The notes under the pieces are model-generated. The model was not told where the DNA came from. It did not search any database and saw only the letters and a program-made list of their open reading frames with translations. This document shows positions 26,062-34,747 of a stretch of 64,000 bases of DNA, one piece after another (positions within the stretch are counted from its first letter, which is position 1; each line of letters opens with the position of its first letter). The stretch is from JANMZO01 sp963763135 (GTDB lineage Bacteria > Actinomycetota > Acidimicrobiia > Acidimicrobiales > JANYDT01), in NCBI GenBank assembly GCA_963763135.1, contig CAVXNJ010000001.1:248001-312000 (forward strand), written 5' to 3'. A program made the translations under genes and the position numbers.

Positions 26062-26981
26062 TGCAGTTCCTCCGGGAAACCTGGGGCTCGAAGATCGGTG
26101 CCGAGCGCGTCTTCCAATAACTTCACGACCTGAGATGACCAGGCGTTTCCGCCGTATTGCGACCGCGCCCGGATGAAGGTCTGCTCGGTCAGGCCCGCCA
26201 AATCGAGCGGAACGCCGAATTCGCGGCCGAACATCGTGGCGAAGCCCAGGTCCTTGCAGGCGAGATCCATCGTGAAGTTGATGTTGTAGCTGCCGTTCAG
26301 GATCACCTGACCTTCGGTCTCGTGAACGAAGCTGTTGCCGGAACTCTCCTTGATCGCCTCGAACGACTTGGCCAGGTCGAGTCCGCCCCGCTTGGCCAAC
26401 ATGAGCGCCTCGCCCACCGCCACAAGGTTGATGAATGCCAACATGTTGGTGATCACTTTGATGATCGCCGCGCTGCCCAACTCCCCCATGTAGAGCACCG
26501 GGCTGCCAACTGCCGCCAGAAGGTCTTTGTACTCTTCGTAGAGAGCCGGGTCGCCACCGACCAGCACCGTGATCTCGCCTGCGGCGGCCTTGTGGACACC
26601 CCCGGTTACGGGCGCTTCGAGGACGGAAACGCCTCGCTGGGCCGCCACCGCGCCGAGGCGGAGCGTCTCGTTGCGATCGTTTGTGGACATATCGATCCAC
26701 GTGCCACCCTTGCTCCCGTTCTCCGCGAATCCTTCGAACACGCCACCCGGTCCGCTCACCACGGCGTTTACCACTGCGGGGGATGGCAGGCAGGTGAACA
26801 CCACTTCGGATGCCTTGGCGACGGCGGCCGCCGAGTCGGCCCACACCGCTCCGCTGGCTACCAACCCTTCAGCCAGCGATCGATTGAGGTCGTTAACGGT
26901 CACTTGGTGGCCGGCCCGAATCAGGCTGGCGGCCAGGTGACGGCCAAGGTTGCCCAGGCCAATGAATCCAACTGTTGTCAT
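26058..26981 (-). CDS. 3-Hydroxyisobutyrate dehydrogenase-family oxidoreductase
   Basis: A 307-residue beta-hydroxyacid dehydrogenase. The Rossmann motif is GFIGLGNLGRHLAASLIRAG (about residues 5-24), the substrate motif is APVTGGVHKAAAGEITVLVG, and the catalytic Lys lies in AAIIKVITNMLAF. It would oxidise a hydroxyacid with NAD(P)+. First gene of a three-gene operon with a class II aldolase and an oxygenase, a pattern comparable to sugar-acid catabolic sets that pair HIBADH-like and aldolase proteins. A CAAAAT box six bases before the ATG suggests a leaderless start. Confidence 0.87.
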   Translation of the reverse strand: MTTVGFIGLGNLGRHLAASLIRAGHQVTVNDLNRSLAEGLVASGAVWADSAAAVAKASEVVFTCLPSPAVVNAVVSGPGGVFEGFAENGSKGGTWIDMSTNDRNETLRLGAVAAQRGVSVLEAPVTGGVHKAAAGEITVLVGGDPALYEEYKDLLAAVGSPVLYMGELGSAAIIKVITNMLAFINLVAVGEALMLAKRGGLDLAKSFEAIKESSGNSFVHETEGQVILNGSYNINFTMDLACKDLGFATMFGREFGVPLDLAGLTEQTFIRARSQYGGNAWSSQVVKLLEDALGTDLRAPGFPEELQ

Positions 26982-27038
26982 CCGGACATTTTGCCTGGAA
27001 TCCAACGGGCCTTACAGTGGTCTATTTTGACCGCTTGG

Positions 27039-27057
27039 CATAACCTGACGTTATGGT
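27039..27057 (+). promoter_or_regulatory. LysR-type palindrome overlapping -10 box
   Basis: CATAAC-N5-GTTATG is a perfect interrupted palindrome containing the LysR T-N11-A pattern. It overlaps TATGGT (27052-27057), five bases before the LysR ATG, with TTGACC at 27027-27032 as a possible -35. This placement suggests autorepression and control of the divergent operon. Confidence 0.65.
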
Positions 27058-27062
27058 GAGAA

Positions 27063-27968
27063 ATGCGTGAACTCCTTCGCCGGGTCGGCCGGGTACAGCG
27101 GCTGGCGGTGTTCGAGTCAGCGGCTCGGCTGGGAAGTTTCAGCGCCGCAGCCCACGAACTCGGTATGACCCAACCTGCCGTAACCAGGCAAATCCGATCG
27201 CTCGAGACGGCGATCCATGTCGCCTTGTTTCGCCGGACGTCGAACCGAAGCGAGCTGACGCCGGCCGGACGACTGCTGCACCTGCACGTCTCCCAGGGGT
27301 TCGCGTCGATCGAGGGCGCGCTCGATGAGTTGGGTCCCCGCTCTGAGGTGTTCGTCCTGGCGTGCAATCCGGGCATTGCCCAGCAGTGGCTCGTGCCGCG
27401 GCTGGAGCGGCTGCAAGCGACATTGGGTGGGAGCGAGCTTCGGCTGTGGTTGTTCGACCGGGAAGCGGAGTTGGAGGGTGGGGTGTACGACGCGGCGATC
27501 CGCGTCGGCAACGGCGAGTTTGCGTCGGTCAACGCCGAGTTCCTCTTCGCCGAGTGCGTGTTTCCGGTGGCCTCGCCGGCGGTGGCAAAGCAACTCGGCC
27601 TGAAGGCGTCGACCAAGCCCGCCGATCTCGTCGAAGTTGACGCTCCGCTGCTCCACATGGACGACGGTGATCGCCCGTGGATGTCATGGAATCAGTGGTT
27701 CGCAAACTTCGGCGTGAAGCTTCCCCGCAAGCACGGCCGGGTGCTGTTCAACAACTATCCGGTTGTCCTACAACAGGCTCTCGCCGGGCGAGGAGTGGCG
27801 CTCGGTTGGCGCAACCTTGTCGATGAACTCCTTGATAGCGGGCTTCTCCGACGCGTCGGACCCGAAGTCACCTCGGACCGGGGTTACTACATCACCTGGC
27901 CCAGTGGTCCTCCCACGAAGAATGTACGCGCGCTTACCAGCTGGCTGCTGACCCAACCGTCGTCGTGA
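27063..27968 (+). CDS. LysR-family transcriptional regulator (GcvA-like)
   Basis: A 301-residue LysR protein. The winged-helix part is FESAARLGSFSAAAHELGMT then QPAVTRQIRSLETAIHVALF with LTPAGRLLHLHV, followed by a periplasmic-binding-protein-like effector domain (VFVLACNPGIAQQWLVPRL, and later ALAGRGVALGWRNLVDELL). It is divergent from the dehydrogenase/aldolase/oxygenase operon, with only 81 bp between, and a LysR-type palindrome sits in that gap. The natural reading is that it senses a substrate or product of that operon. Confidence 0.9.
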   Translation: MRELLRRVGRVQRLAVFESAARLGSFSAAAHELGMTQPAVTRQIRSLETAIHVALFRRTSNRSELTPAGRLLHLHVSQGFASIEGALDELGPRSEVFVLACNPGIAQQWLVPRLERLQATLGGSELRLWLFDREAELEGGVYDAAIRVGNGEFASVNAEFLFAECVFPVASPAVAKQLGLKASTKPADLVEVDAPLLHMDDGDRPWMSWNQWFANFGVKLPRKHGRVLFNNYPVVLQQALAGRGVALGWRNLVDELLDSGLLRRVGPEVTSDRGYYITWPSGPPTKNVRALTSWLLTQPSS

Positions 27969-28043
27969 CGGCTTCGAGGTGACGACGAGATCGCCAGGCA
28001 ACTCGACTAGACCGCCACGAACCCCGGGTGCCAAACTTCCGCC

Positions 28044-28817
28044 ATGCCTATTCAACGATCCGACGCTGCCCTATCCGACGACGCACCAGCGGGTGGAGAG
28101 GTCGTACGCACGCTGACTCTGGACCGGCCGGAAGCCCTGAACGCCCTCACCCCGCAACTTCTCGGCGAGTTGGCCGACGAACTGCAGACAGCAGCCGCGG
28201 ATCCGGCCGTCCGGGTCGTCGTGCTGACGGGTACCGGTCGAGCCTTCTCAGCGGGTGTCGATCTCAAGGCGCTCGCGGCCACGCCCGTCAGCGGAGGGAA
28301 CGTTTCGCTCGACCTCAACACCCCGGCGCGACGGTGCACGGAACTTCTGTCGACCATGCCGAAAGTGACGATCGCGAAAGTCAACGGCTTCTGCTTCACC
28401 GGCGCCTTGGAACTCGCAGTTGCCTGTGACCTCATGGTCACCGCCGAAGAAGCGAAGCTGGGTGACACCCATACGAAATGGGGCCTCAGGCCGACGTGGG
28501 GAATGAGCGCCCGGCTCGTGCGCGCGGTTGGGGTCACGCGTGCCCGGGAACTCTCGTTCACGGCACGGACGATCAGTGGCCGTGATGCGTACGACTACGG
28601 CCTGGCGAGCCACTGTGTTCCACTCGCTGAACTCGACGCCACGGTACTTGAACTGGCACGCACGATCGCCGGCAACAGCGCCGACGCAACGGCCGCCTAC
28701 AAGGATCTCTACCGGAACTCGCAGGATCTCGGCCTCAGCGAGGCGCTGAACTTCGAATACACGAAGAACTACCCGCTGTCGGGCGCCGGCGACCGACTCA
28801 ACACGTTTTCCAAGTAA
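28044..28817 (+). CDS. Enoyl-CoA hydratase/isomerase
   Basis: A 257-residue crotonase-fold protein. The oxyanion-hole motifs are GRAFSAGVDLKALA and KVNGFCFTGALELAVACDLM; the latter carries Glu in the region used as catalytic acid or base. The trimer-forming C-terminus is present (AYKDLYRNSQDLGLSEALNF). It hydrates or isomerises an enoyl-CoA. A CAAACT box six bases before the ATG may be its -10. It ends at a strong terminator and is convergent with the DUF35/thiolase pair. Confidence 0.87.
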   Translation: MPIQRSDAALSDDAPAGGEVVRTLTLDRPEALNALTPQLLGELADELQTAAADPAVRVVVLTGTGRAFSAGVDLKALAATPVSGGNVSLDLNTPARRCTELLSTMPKVTIAKVNGFCFTGALELAVACDLMVTAEEAKLGDTHTKWGLRPTWGMSARLVRAVGVTRARELSFTARTISGRDAYDYGLASHCVPLAELDATVLELARTIAGNSADATAAYKDLYRNSQDLGLSEALNFEYTKNYPLSGAGDRLNTFSK

Positions 28818-28857
28818 CGGCACCAACGGCCGCCAGCGGCTGCTAACTCTGCTGACT

Positions 28858-28888
28858 GGCTCGGGTCCTGCGTGTGCGGACCCGAGCC
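28858..28888. terminator. Bidirectional terminator
   Basis: A perfect 11-bp stem GGCTCGGGTCC/GGACCCGAGCC with a 9-nt loop, then GTTTGCTTG, between two convergent genes. Confidence 0.75.
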
Positions 28889-28907
28889 GTTTGCTTGTCG
28901 TGCAGTG

Positions 28908-29324
28908 TCAGGCCGGAGCGAAGCGGTAGACCGCCGGGCCCTCTTCGGTTTTGTCGAATACTACGCGTACTGACATTCCGATCTTCACCTGATCAACCGG
29001 GCAGCCCACGATGTTGGTGAGGACCCGCGGCCCTTCTTCGAGTTCGACGTATGCGATCACGTAGGGGCTCACCTCAGCCCATACTCCCCCGCCCTTGCGG
29101 GTGATTGAGAAGGAATAGATCGTTCCCTTGCCGCTCGATGTGATCCAGGAGACGGACGTTCCCGAACAGGCCGGACAGAACGCCCGCGGGAACCAGATGA
29201 TCGCATCACAGCTATCGCATTTCGGAAGCACGAGTTTGCCTTCGGCGGTTGCGTCCCAGAACGGCTTGGTTTCGAGGTTGACGTCGACGCGACGGACAGG
29301 AAGACCGCTGTTGGTTGTGCTCAT
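28908..29324 (-). CDS. DUF35 OB-fold/zinc-ribbon acyl-CoA partner protein
   Basis: A 138-residue protein: N-terminal zinc ribbon with CDSC and CPAC (LVLPKCDSCDAIIWFPRAFC) and C-terminal OB fold (TIYSFSITRKGGG, YVIAYVELEEGPRVLTNIVG). DUF35 proteins (for example ChsH2) bind acyl-CoA and pair with thiolase-fold aldolases or with hydratases. Its ATG overlaps the stop of the thiolase-like gene (ATGA), so the two are translated together. AAGGAC precedes the start. Confidence 0.85.
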   Translation of the reverse strand: MSTTNSGLPVRRVDVNLETKPFWDATAEGKLVLPKCDSCDAIIWFPRAFCPACSGTSVSWITSSGKGTIYSFSITRKGGGVWAEVSPYVIAYVELEEGPRVLTNIVGCPVDQVKIGMSVRVVFDKTEEGPAVYRFAPA

Positions 29325-30493
29325 GATGTCCTTCCAAGGATGAGAGTGGCGGAGCCGGTGCGAGTGCCGAGGTTGCCACCGGTTCCATGGGCGAGCGCCA
29401 GCTCGCAGTTCGGGACCTGCACCGCAGGATGGGCTTCGCCGCGAATCTGACGCACGGCTTCGATGATCTTGGTCATGCCACCGCGGTTGGCGGGATGGTT
29501 GTTGCAGAGCCCTCCGCCGTCGGTGTTGAACGGCAGTACGCCATTCGGTGATTCGAGGGCACCGGACTCGACGAACGCCCCGCCCTTGCCCTTCTCGCAA
29601 AAGCCGAGGTCCTCGATCGTTTCCAGCACCGTGATGGTGAAGCTGTCGTAGATCGACACGTACTGAATGTCTTTCGGCGTGACCCCCGCTTCGGCGAACG
29701 CCTTCGGTCCCGACCATACGGCCGCAGTGTGCGTGAGATCGATGCGGCCGTTGGCGCCGTGCTTGAGCGCTTCGCCGTGGCCGAGCACCTGCACGCCACG
29801 CTCCGGTCGAGACAGCGAACGGGCGACCTCGTTGCTCACGACCACGACCGCGCCGCCCCCGTCGGTGATGACGCAGCAGTCAAGTCGATGAAGGGGGTCA
29901 GCGACCATCGGCGATTCGAGAACTTCTTCGACGGTCACCGCATTCGGAAGGAAGGCATTCGGATTGTGCGAGGCGTGCTTCGACGCCGCCACCTTGATCA
30001 TCGCCAACTGCCTGCTCGTCGTTCCGAACTCGTACATGTGACGCGCAGCTGCGAGCGCGTACATGTTCGGTACAGCCGAACCCCACTGCGCTTCGAACGC
30101 TCCCTCCGGCGCTCCCCCGATTCCTCCGCTTCCGCCTGGCTGTCCTCCGCCGGTGCGGGGTTTACCCGCCAACGTGATCAGCGCGACATGGCACTTGCCC
30201 GCGGCGATGGCTGCGGCAGCGTGACCAACATGGGCGAGGTAGGACGAACCGCCGGTCTCGGTCGTATCGGTGTACCGGACGTTGAGTCCGAGATACTCCG
30301 ACATCGAGATCCCACCAAAGCCGGGCGCATCGCCGGCGCAGAAGTAGCCATCGACGTCAGACGTGGACAGGCCCGCATCGGCCAACGCGCCCAGGGCTAC
30401 CTGGGCATGGATCTGCGGGAGTGTCAGGTCGGGAAGTGTCCGACCGGGATGTTCAAAGGCCCCGACAATGCGGGCCGCGGATTTTTGAGCCAT
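29321..30493 (-). CDS. Thiolase-fold lipid-transfer protein/aldolase (Ltp-like)
   Basis: A 390-residue thiolase-fold protein. Where true thiolases have the nucleophilic Cys, this one reads TTETGGSSYLAHVGHAAAA, with Ser/Gly and no Cys; the C-terminal motif is LAHGTGGNLGTRTGSATLIL, lacking the second Cys. This matches the SCP2/Ltp2 group, in which Ltp2 with its DUF35 partner acts as a retro-aldolase on steroid side-chain CoA esters. Coupling to a DUF35 gene fits this. Substrate is unknown. A TAGGTT box six bases before the ATG indicates a leaderless start. Confidence 0.83.
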   Translation of the reverse strand: MAQKSAARIVGAFEHPGRTLPDLTLPQIHAQVALGALADAGLSTSDVDGYFCAGDAPGFGGISMSEYLGLNVRYTDTTETGGSSYLAHVGHAAAAIAAGKCHVALITLAGKPRTGGGQPGGSGGIGGAPEGAFEAQWGSAVPNMYALAAARHMYEFGTTSRQLAMIKVAASKHASHNPNAFLPNAVTVEEVLESPMVADPLHRLDCCVITDGGGAVVVVSNEVARSLSRPERGVQVLGHGEALKHGANGRIDLTHTAAVWSGPKAFAEAGVTPKDIQYVSIYDSFTITVLETIEDLGFCEKGKGGAFVESGALESPNGVLPFNTDGGGLCNNHPANRGGMTKIIEAVRQIRGEAHPAVQVPNCELALAHGTGGNLGTRTGSATLILGRTS

Positions 30494-30499
30494 CCCTAG

Positions 30500-30505
30500 A
30501 ACCTA
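30500..30505 (-). promoter_or_regulatory. -10 box, leaderless type
   Basis: TAGGTT on the minus strand, six bases before the ATG of the thiolase-like gene; TTGGGA 19 nt upstream is a possible -35. Confidence 0.5.
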
Positions 30506-30776
30506 CGACACGAACCTGCTGATCTCCCAAGCGAGGTCGACCACCTGGAGTGGTCACGCCGCGGGTGAGTGCAGCGTCGATTTCATGCACCGGTGTCGCC
30601 GATCGTTCCGAGCATGCCACGTCGTTGCGTCCGGGCTTGGCGGCAGCAAGAAAGTGGCACGGAAACCACGATGGTGGTTACTACGTGTGCATATGGACTC
30701 TGGGTGACGGTTCTCGTTGCGACTCACGACCTCCTCTTCGGGGTCCCGATGCTCGAGACACCGCGGTTGGCGGCCG

Positions 30777-33653
30777 TCAGCGGAGGGAACGGTGGGCAGA
30801 CAATTGGACCCGGTTTTTTACGCCGAGCTTCGCGAACACATGGGTGAGGTGCGTCTCAACTGTACGCGCGCTTATGAATAGTCGTTCGCCGATCTGACGG
30901 TTCGTGAGACCACCGGCTGCCAGGCCGGCCACCAGCTCTTCGACTTCGGACAGGCCACTGCTTCCCGACGTGCGACTCGGCCGCAGGGCTACTCCGATGC
31001 GTCGAGCCTTGGCTCGAAGTTCGGCACTGGCCCAGGGAGCACCGAGTGCATCGAAGCGCTTAATCGCGTGTCGAATCGACTGCTCGGCCTCCTCTTTGCT
31101 CGTTACTCCCGCCTCGGCCCGACGGGTCTCCAACTCGGCAAGATCGTTCAGGGTCCAGGCCTCCGTGAGCAGATTCCCGGCGGCCTCAAATTTCTCGGCG
31201 ACCTCGCCGAGGATCTTCGGATCGTCGTACAACAAGGCGTGGGACCTGCGAAACACCAGCTTGTTCCGGTTTGTCGGCGCGACGTCGGCTCGACGCTGCA
31301 GTTCACCGACGACTTGTTCCGCCACCGACCGGTCGCGCGGAATTGCGAGACGCACAAGATCAGCCGCCATCACGATCGCTCCGGTTGCCGCCCCGATGAT
31401 GCTCCACACGATATGCATGAAGGAATACGCGTCGTCGGGCCGCCCGGTTCCTTCGTACACCGAGGCAATCAGCCACGCGACGAGATCCGCTATCGCGACC
31501 TGGGCACCGGAATCCCACATCTCCTGCGATGCCCGATCCACTTGCTGGCTCGCAAACTGCGCATCGCCGCGCAACCATGCGACATATCCGACAATTGCCC
31601 GCGTCACCGCCGAACGGTGCGACGGGCACCAGTCGTCGATGAGGTCGTTCGTGAGTGAGGCCAGAGCGTTGGCCTCCTCGAGATTGCCCTGAATGAGCCG
31701 GAACACGGCCATACACGGCAGGAGATACAGCCGGGGAAGAAGATGGCCCGAGTCGGAGCACACGTCGAGACCGGCCTGACAAACGGCTACCGCCTCCTCG
31801 ATGTCACCCAACGACACGTAGACCATCGACGCCGTGAGGTGTGGCGTGATCAGCATGGCCCACGGACCATTCGAAGGAGCGAACCAGGCGAGCGATTCCT
31901 TGGCGTGCGCGCGAGCACCGTCGACATCGAGTCGCGTCAACGCGGCGAGCGCGAGAGCTTCTTCCGCGCGGCTCCGCGCACTGCGGTTCCCGGCGACAGT
32001 GGCGGAGGCAATCGCCGCTTCCGCATACTGCACCGCCTGCGCCGCGTCTCCGGAGTACAACAGCACCATCGCTTTGCCGGCGAGTGATTCGGCGACTATC
32101 GATTCGTCGTGCCCGGCTGCTCCGTCGGGTCCGGCCAACGCAATTGCCGCTTCGAACTCCGCGACCGCAGCACCGACATGAAGCGGACCGCGAAGGGCGT
32201 ACACCGCACCGAGAATGCCCCGGGCCGCAAGTTCCAAGCCGGGTTCAAGCTCAGACTTTGGCGTGGCAAGAATGGCCGAGCAGCTCGATTCCGCCTCAGC
32301 CAAGCGTCCGCCGAGCAAATAGAGGTGCGCCACATCGATCGTACGACGGATCCGCTGACGCTCGTCGGGTGAAGCCTTGGCGGCCCGCTCCAGGAGTTTG
32401 GTCGCAGTGGGCAGCGAGGTCGGTTGCGTCTCCTTCGACGCTTTCTCCAGCCACATCGCCGCATCAGCATCGGTTCCGCCCGCGTCATCGTCGCCCACGA
32501 AGGCGAGGACGTAGTGCTCGGCGATCCGCTGCGCACTCGTTCCCCGACGAGCGAGAACCTGGGCAATGTGACGGTGGAGCGAGCGTCGGAGGGCCAGCGG
32601 TTGATCTTCGCGGATGCAGTCGGCCACGAGGGCATGACTGAATCGCAGCTCGTGTCGATCCGCGAGAATCACGCCGGCCCGAAGCGCGATCTGCAGTCCC
32701 TCGATCACATCGAGAATCGACCGGTCGGCGATCTCGGCCAGCTCATCGACCGAGAAGTTCGTTCCCAGCAGCGATGCAATTCCAAGTAGCTGACGCTCCC
32801 GCGGGCCCAGCCCGACGAGCCGTGACAGGACCGCGGCACGAAGACTGCTCGGAAGCACCACCCGCGCGTGAGCCGGATGCCCGCCCTCACCATTCGCCCC
32901 CGATCGGGCCTGTTCGTTGGTCGGCAGCGTGGTTGGAAGTGCGGTTTGGGGCTCGGCCGATTGGCTGGCCAGCATCTGATCGTCTTCGTGTTGCAACGAG
33001 CGGAGGATCTCCGTGAGAAAGAGCGGGTTGCCCGCCGATCGGTCGATACGGGCCGATTGTTCAGATGTTGGCTCATGACCGAGAAACGCCCTCGTCAGTT
33101 GCTGAACCTCAAGTATCGATAAGTCACCGAGCTTGACACACAACGCACCGCTACCCGCGAGCCGATCGAGAACCGCCCGACCGTCGCCCTCAAACGGTGA
33201 GCGGATCGTCACCACTACCGATAAACGTCGCCCTGCTGCTTCCGCCGCCAGGGCCCGGATTGCACGCCAACTTCCGGGGTCGGCCCACTGAAAGTCTTCA
33301 GCGACGATTACAACAGGACTCTGCTCAGCGAGGAGACGCACCGCGTCGACAATCTCGGCGACCAATTGGGGGCCGCCCACGTCGCCGCTCGGGCCGACGG
33401 AGGATGTGATGCGTCGGAGCTGCTCTACCGCGCCGAACGGAAGATCCTGGTCGAAGGCCTGCGCACGCGTCGAGATGAGCGTGCAGGATCCCTCCAGCGA
33501 GGCGAGCGCTTCAGTTACCAGTCTCGTCTTGCCGGTGCCGGCCGGGGCTTCGACAATGGCCACGTGCCCGGCCGGTACGCGCGGGTCGACCGCCCGACGC
33601 AGGGACTGGAGTTCTTCGGATCGGCCTATGAAGGGAATGTCGCGGAACGTCAC
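30777..33653 (-). CDS. LAL-type LuxR regulator with AAA/STAND ATPase
   Basis: A 958-residue regulator. An N-terminal ATPase (FIGRSEELQSLRRAV, P-loop EAPAGTGKTRLV, Walker B-like VVIVAEDFQWADP) is followed by a long TPR-like helical region and a C-terminal LuxR helix-turn-helix (GLTNRQIGERLFISARTVET, then HLTHVFAKLGVKNRVQL). LAL proteins are ATP-dependent activators. The GTG start is chosen because it overlaps the stop of the upstream 75-residue ORF as GTGA in the correct frame; longer starts would run into that ORF. The target is unknown. Confidence 0.87.
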   Translation of the reverse strand: MTFRDIPFIGRSEELQSLRRAVDPRVPAGHVAIVEAPAGTGKTRLVTEALASLEGSCTLISTRAQAFDQDLPFGAVEQLRRITSSVGPSGDVGGPQLVAEIVDAVRLLAEQSPVVIVAEDFQWADPGSWRAIRALAAEAAGRRLSVVVTIRSPFEGDGRAVLDRLAGSGALCVKLGDLSILEVQQLTRAFLGHEPTSEQSARIDRSAGNPLFLTEILRSLQHEDDQMLASQSAEPQTALPTTLPTNEQARSGANGEGGHPAHARVVLPSSLRAAVLSRLVGLGPRERQLLGIASLLGTNFSVDELAEIADRSILDVIEGLQIALRAGVILADRHELRFSHALVADCIREDQPLALRRSLHRHIAQVLARRGTSAQRIAEHYVLAFVGDDDAGGTDADAAMWLEKASKETQPTSLPTATKLLERAAKASPDERQRIRRTIDVAHLYLLGGRLAEAESSCSAILATPKSELEPGLELAARGILGAVYALRGPLHVGAAVAEFEAAIALAGPDGAAGHDESIVAESLAGKAMVLLYSGDAAQAVQYAEAAIASATVAGNRSARSRAEEALALAALTRLDVDGARAHAKESLAWFAPSNGPWAMLITPHLTASMVYVSLGDIEEAVAVCQAGLDVCSDSGHLLPRLYLLPCMAVFRLIQGNLEEANALASLTNDLIDDWCPSHRSAVTRAIVGYVAWLRGDAQFASQQVDRASQEMWDSGAQVAIADLVAWLIASVYEGTGRPDDAYSFMHIVWSIIGAATGAIVMAADLVRLAIPRDRSVAEQVVGELQRRADVAPTNRNKLVFRRSHALLYDDPKILGEVAEKFEAAGNLLTEAWTLNDLAELETRRAEAGVTSKEEAEQSIRHAIKRFDALGAPWASAELRAKARRIGVALRPSRTSGSSGLSEVEELVAGLAAGGLTNRQIGERLFISARTVETHLTHVFAKLGVKNRVQLSAHRSLR

Positions 33654-33877
33654 GGTGCGGACGATGCTGCCCCGCTTTGCCCGCCGTCTGCAAGTGCTGA
33701 CTCGATCGATCCCAGCAGTTCCATCCAACCGGCGAACTTGAATTCTGAATTGCCGCTGCGGAGGAGGCCCTTCGGCGGGGTAGAACGTTCGAAGTCAACG
33801 ACCATGCGCAGCGGAAGTTGCGGGATCGGCGACCCAACGTACGTGGATTCGACAGGTGAAACGGCGTCTTGTGACAT
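33650..33877 (-). CDS. 75-residue ORF coupled to LuxR regulator
   Basis: A small ORF, MSQDAVSPVESTYVGSP followed by PLRMVVDFERSTPPKGLLRS and SEFKFAGWMELLGSIESAL. The composition looks like a real folded or partner-binding peptide, not random frame. Its TGA overlaps the GTG start of the LuxR regulator, as in translationally coupled pairs. No family is recognised. It could be a small regulator or inhibitor of the downstream protein. No strong ribosome site is visible at its ATG. Confidence 0.55.
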   Translation of the reverse strand: MSQDAVSPVESTYVGSPIPQLPLRMVVDFERSTPPKGLLRSGNSEFKFAGWMELLGSIESALADGGQSGAASSAP

Positions 33878-34293
33878 GGGACCGCCAGAATGTTCGGAAC
33901 TTGCGAATGGGTTTGTGCGTGCTCGTGGATTGCTGGTGCTCGCGAGTTTGTGCGTGCCTGTGGGTTTGTGCGGTCACTTCGCACGATCTTGAATCCGCTG
34001 GGTGTAACCGTCGTGAGACACCCAACCGCTCCAGTTCGTGGTGAGAGTCTGAACGAGCGACCGAGTTGTCACATCGGGGTAACCCCGTTGATTAGGTCCA
34101 TCGCAGGGTCGGTCGCGGCAACGCCTGCGCGTGCACCGTGCACAGGATTGGTTTTCCCTCCAGGAGTGCGCATGTATTCAAATACCGCGCCGATCGTTTT
34201 CCTTCGAGACAACCAGCCTTGCCTCGTGACCTTTCTGCGGTTCGTTCGAACGGCATCCCAAACGGCCGCGGGACAACATTCATAAAGGAAACC
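33878..34293. other. Divergent intergenic region with GTTTGTGCG repeats
   Basis: No credible gene. GTTTGTGCG occurs three times (33911, 33946, 33964) in a GT-rich stretch close to the LuxR-side start, a candidate regulator-binding array. A small CGGGG-TAA-CCCCG hairpin lies at 34075-34087. The last bases carry AAAGGAAACC, the ribosome site of the pilin gene. A c-di-GMP riboswitch was looked for and not recognised. Confidence 0.5.
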
Positions 34294-34719
34294 ATGTTTA
34301 GTGCATTGCGCAAAAAGCGGAACGAAGACGGCTTCACGCTCGTCGAACTCCTGATCGTCGTTCTGATTCTCGGCGGCTTGGCGTCGACCGTCGTTGTTGC
34401 GACGGGAGGCTTCAAGGACAAGGGTGCGCTGCAGGCGTGCCGCGCCGCTCGAACCACCTTCGAGACAGCCAACGAGGCCTACCGGGCTGACAGTACTGAC
34501 GGCCTGTACCCGTCGACCGAGGCTCAGCTCCTTACGGGCAACTACCTGAAGCTCGCCGGTGGCACCCACTCCGACGCCGGCAGTGCAGCTGGCACGCAGG
34601 TTGTGACCGGTAAGGGCTGGAAGTTCACCGTCGCCTACGGCACCGCCGAGTCGAGCGGCCTTGGATCGTTGGCCATTCCGACGTTCAGCGCCTTCAGCCT
34701 CGCGGACTGTGCGAGCTGA
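34294..34719 (+). CDS. Type IV pilin-like/pseudopilin protein
   Basis: A 141-residue prepilin. The short basic leader MFSALRKKRNEDG is cleaved by a prepilin peptidase after Gly-13, leaving Phe at +1 and the conserved Glu at +5 (FTLVELLIVVLILGGLASTV). The rest is a small globular head ending SLADCAS with one of two Cys (the other in LQACRAAR), which may form a disulfide. Similar to actinobacterial type II secretion-like or Tfp pilins. No pilus machinery genes are in the window. A ribosome site AAAGGAAACC and a strong terminator frame it as a single-gene transcript. Confidence 0.87.
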   Translation: MFSALRKKRNEDGFTLVELLIVVLILGGLASTVVVATGGFKDKGALQACRAARTTFETANEAYRADSTDGLYPSTEAQLLTGNYLKLAGGTHSDAGSAAGTQVVTGKGWKFTVAYGTAESSGLGSLAIPTFSAFSLADCAS

Positions 34720-34747
34720 CCCTAAGGGCTAACAACTGGTTGTAGCG

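Noticed and set aside
26062..26844. Extra 260 N-terminal residues on the class II aldolase
   Set aside because: The region lies inside the HIBADH-like gene; GTG at 26061 has a good ribosome site and the usual family N-terminus.
33654..33728. TTG start for the LuxR regulator
   Set aside because: It would overlap the 75-residue ORF; the GTG at 33653 overlaps that ORF's stop as GTGA and begins at the conserved N-terminus.
34138..34293. Longer pilin N-terminus
   Set aside because: The prepilin leader must precede the FTLVE motif by a few residues; the ATG at 34294 has AAAGGAAACC before it.
33878..34293. c-di-GMP riboswitch before the pilin gene
   Set aside because: The conserved core elements could not be recognised by eye.
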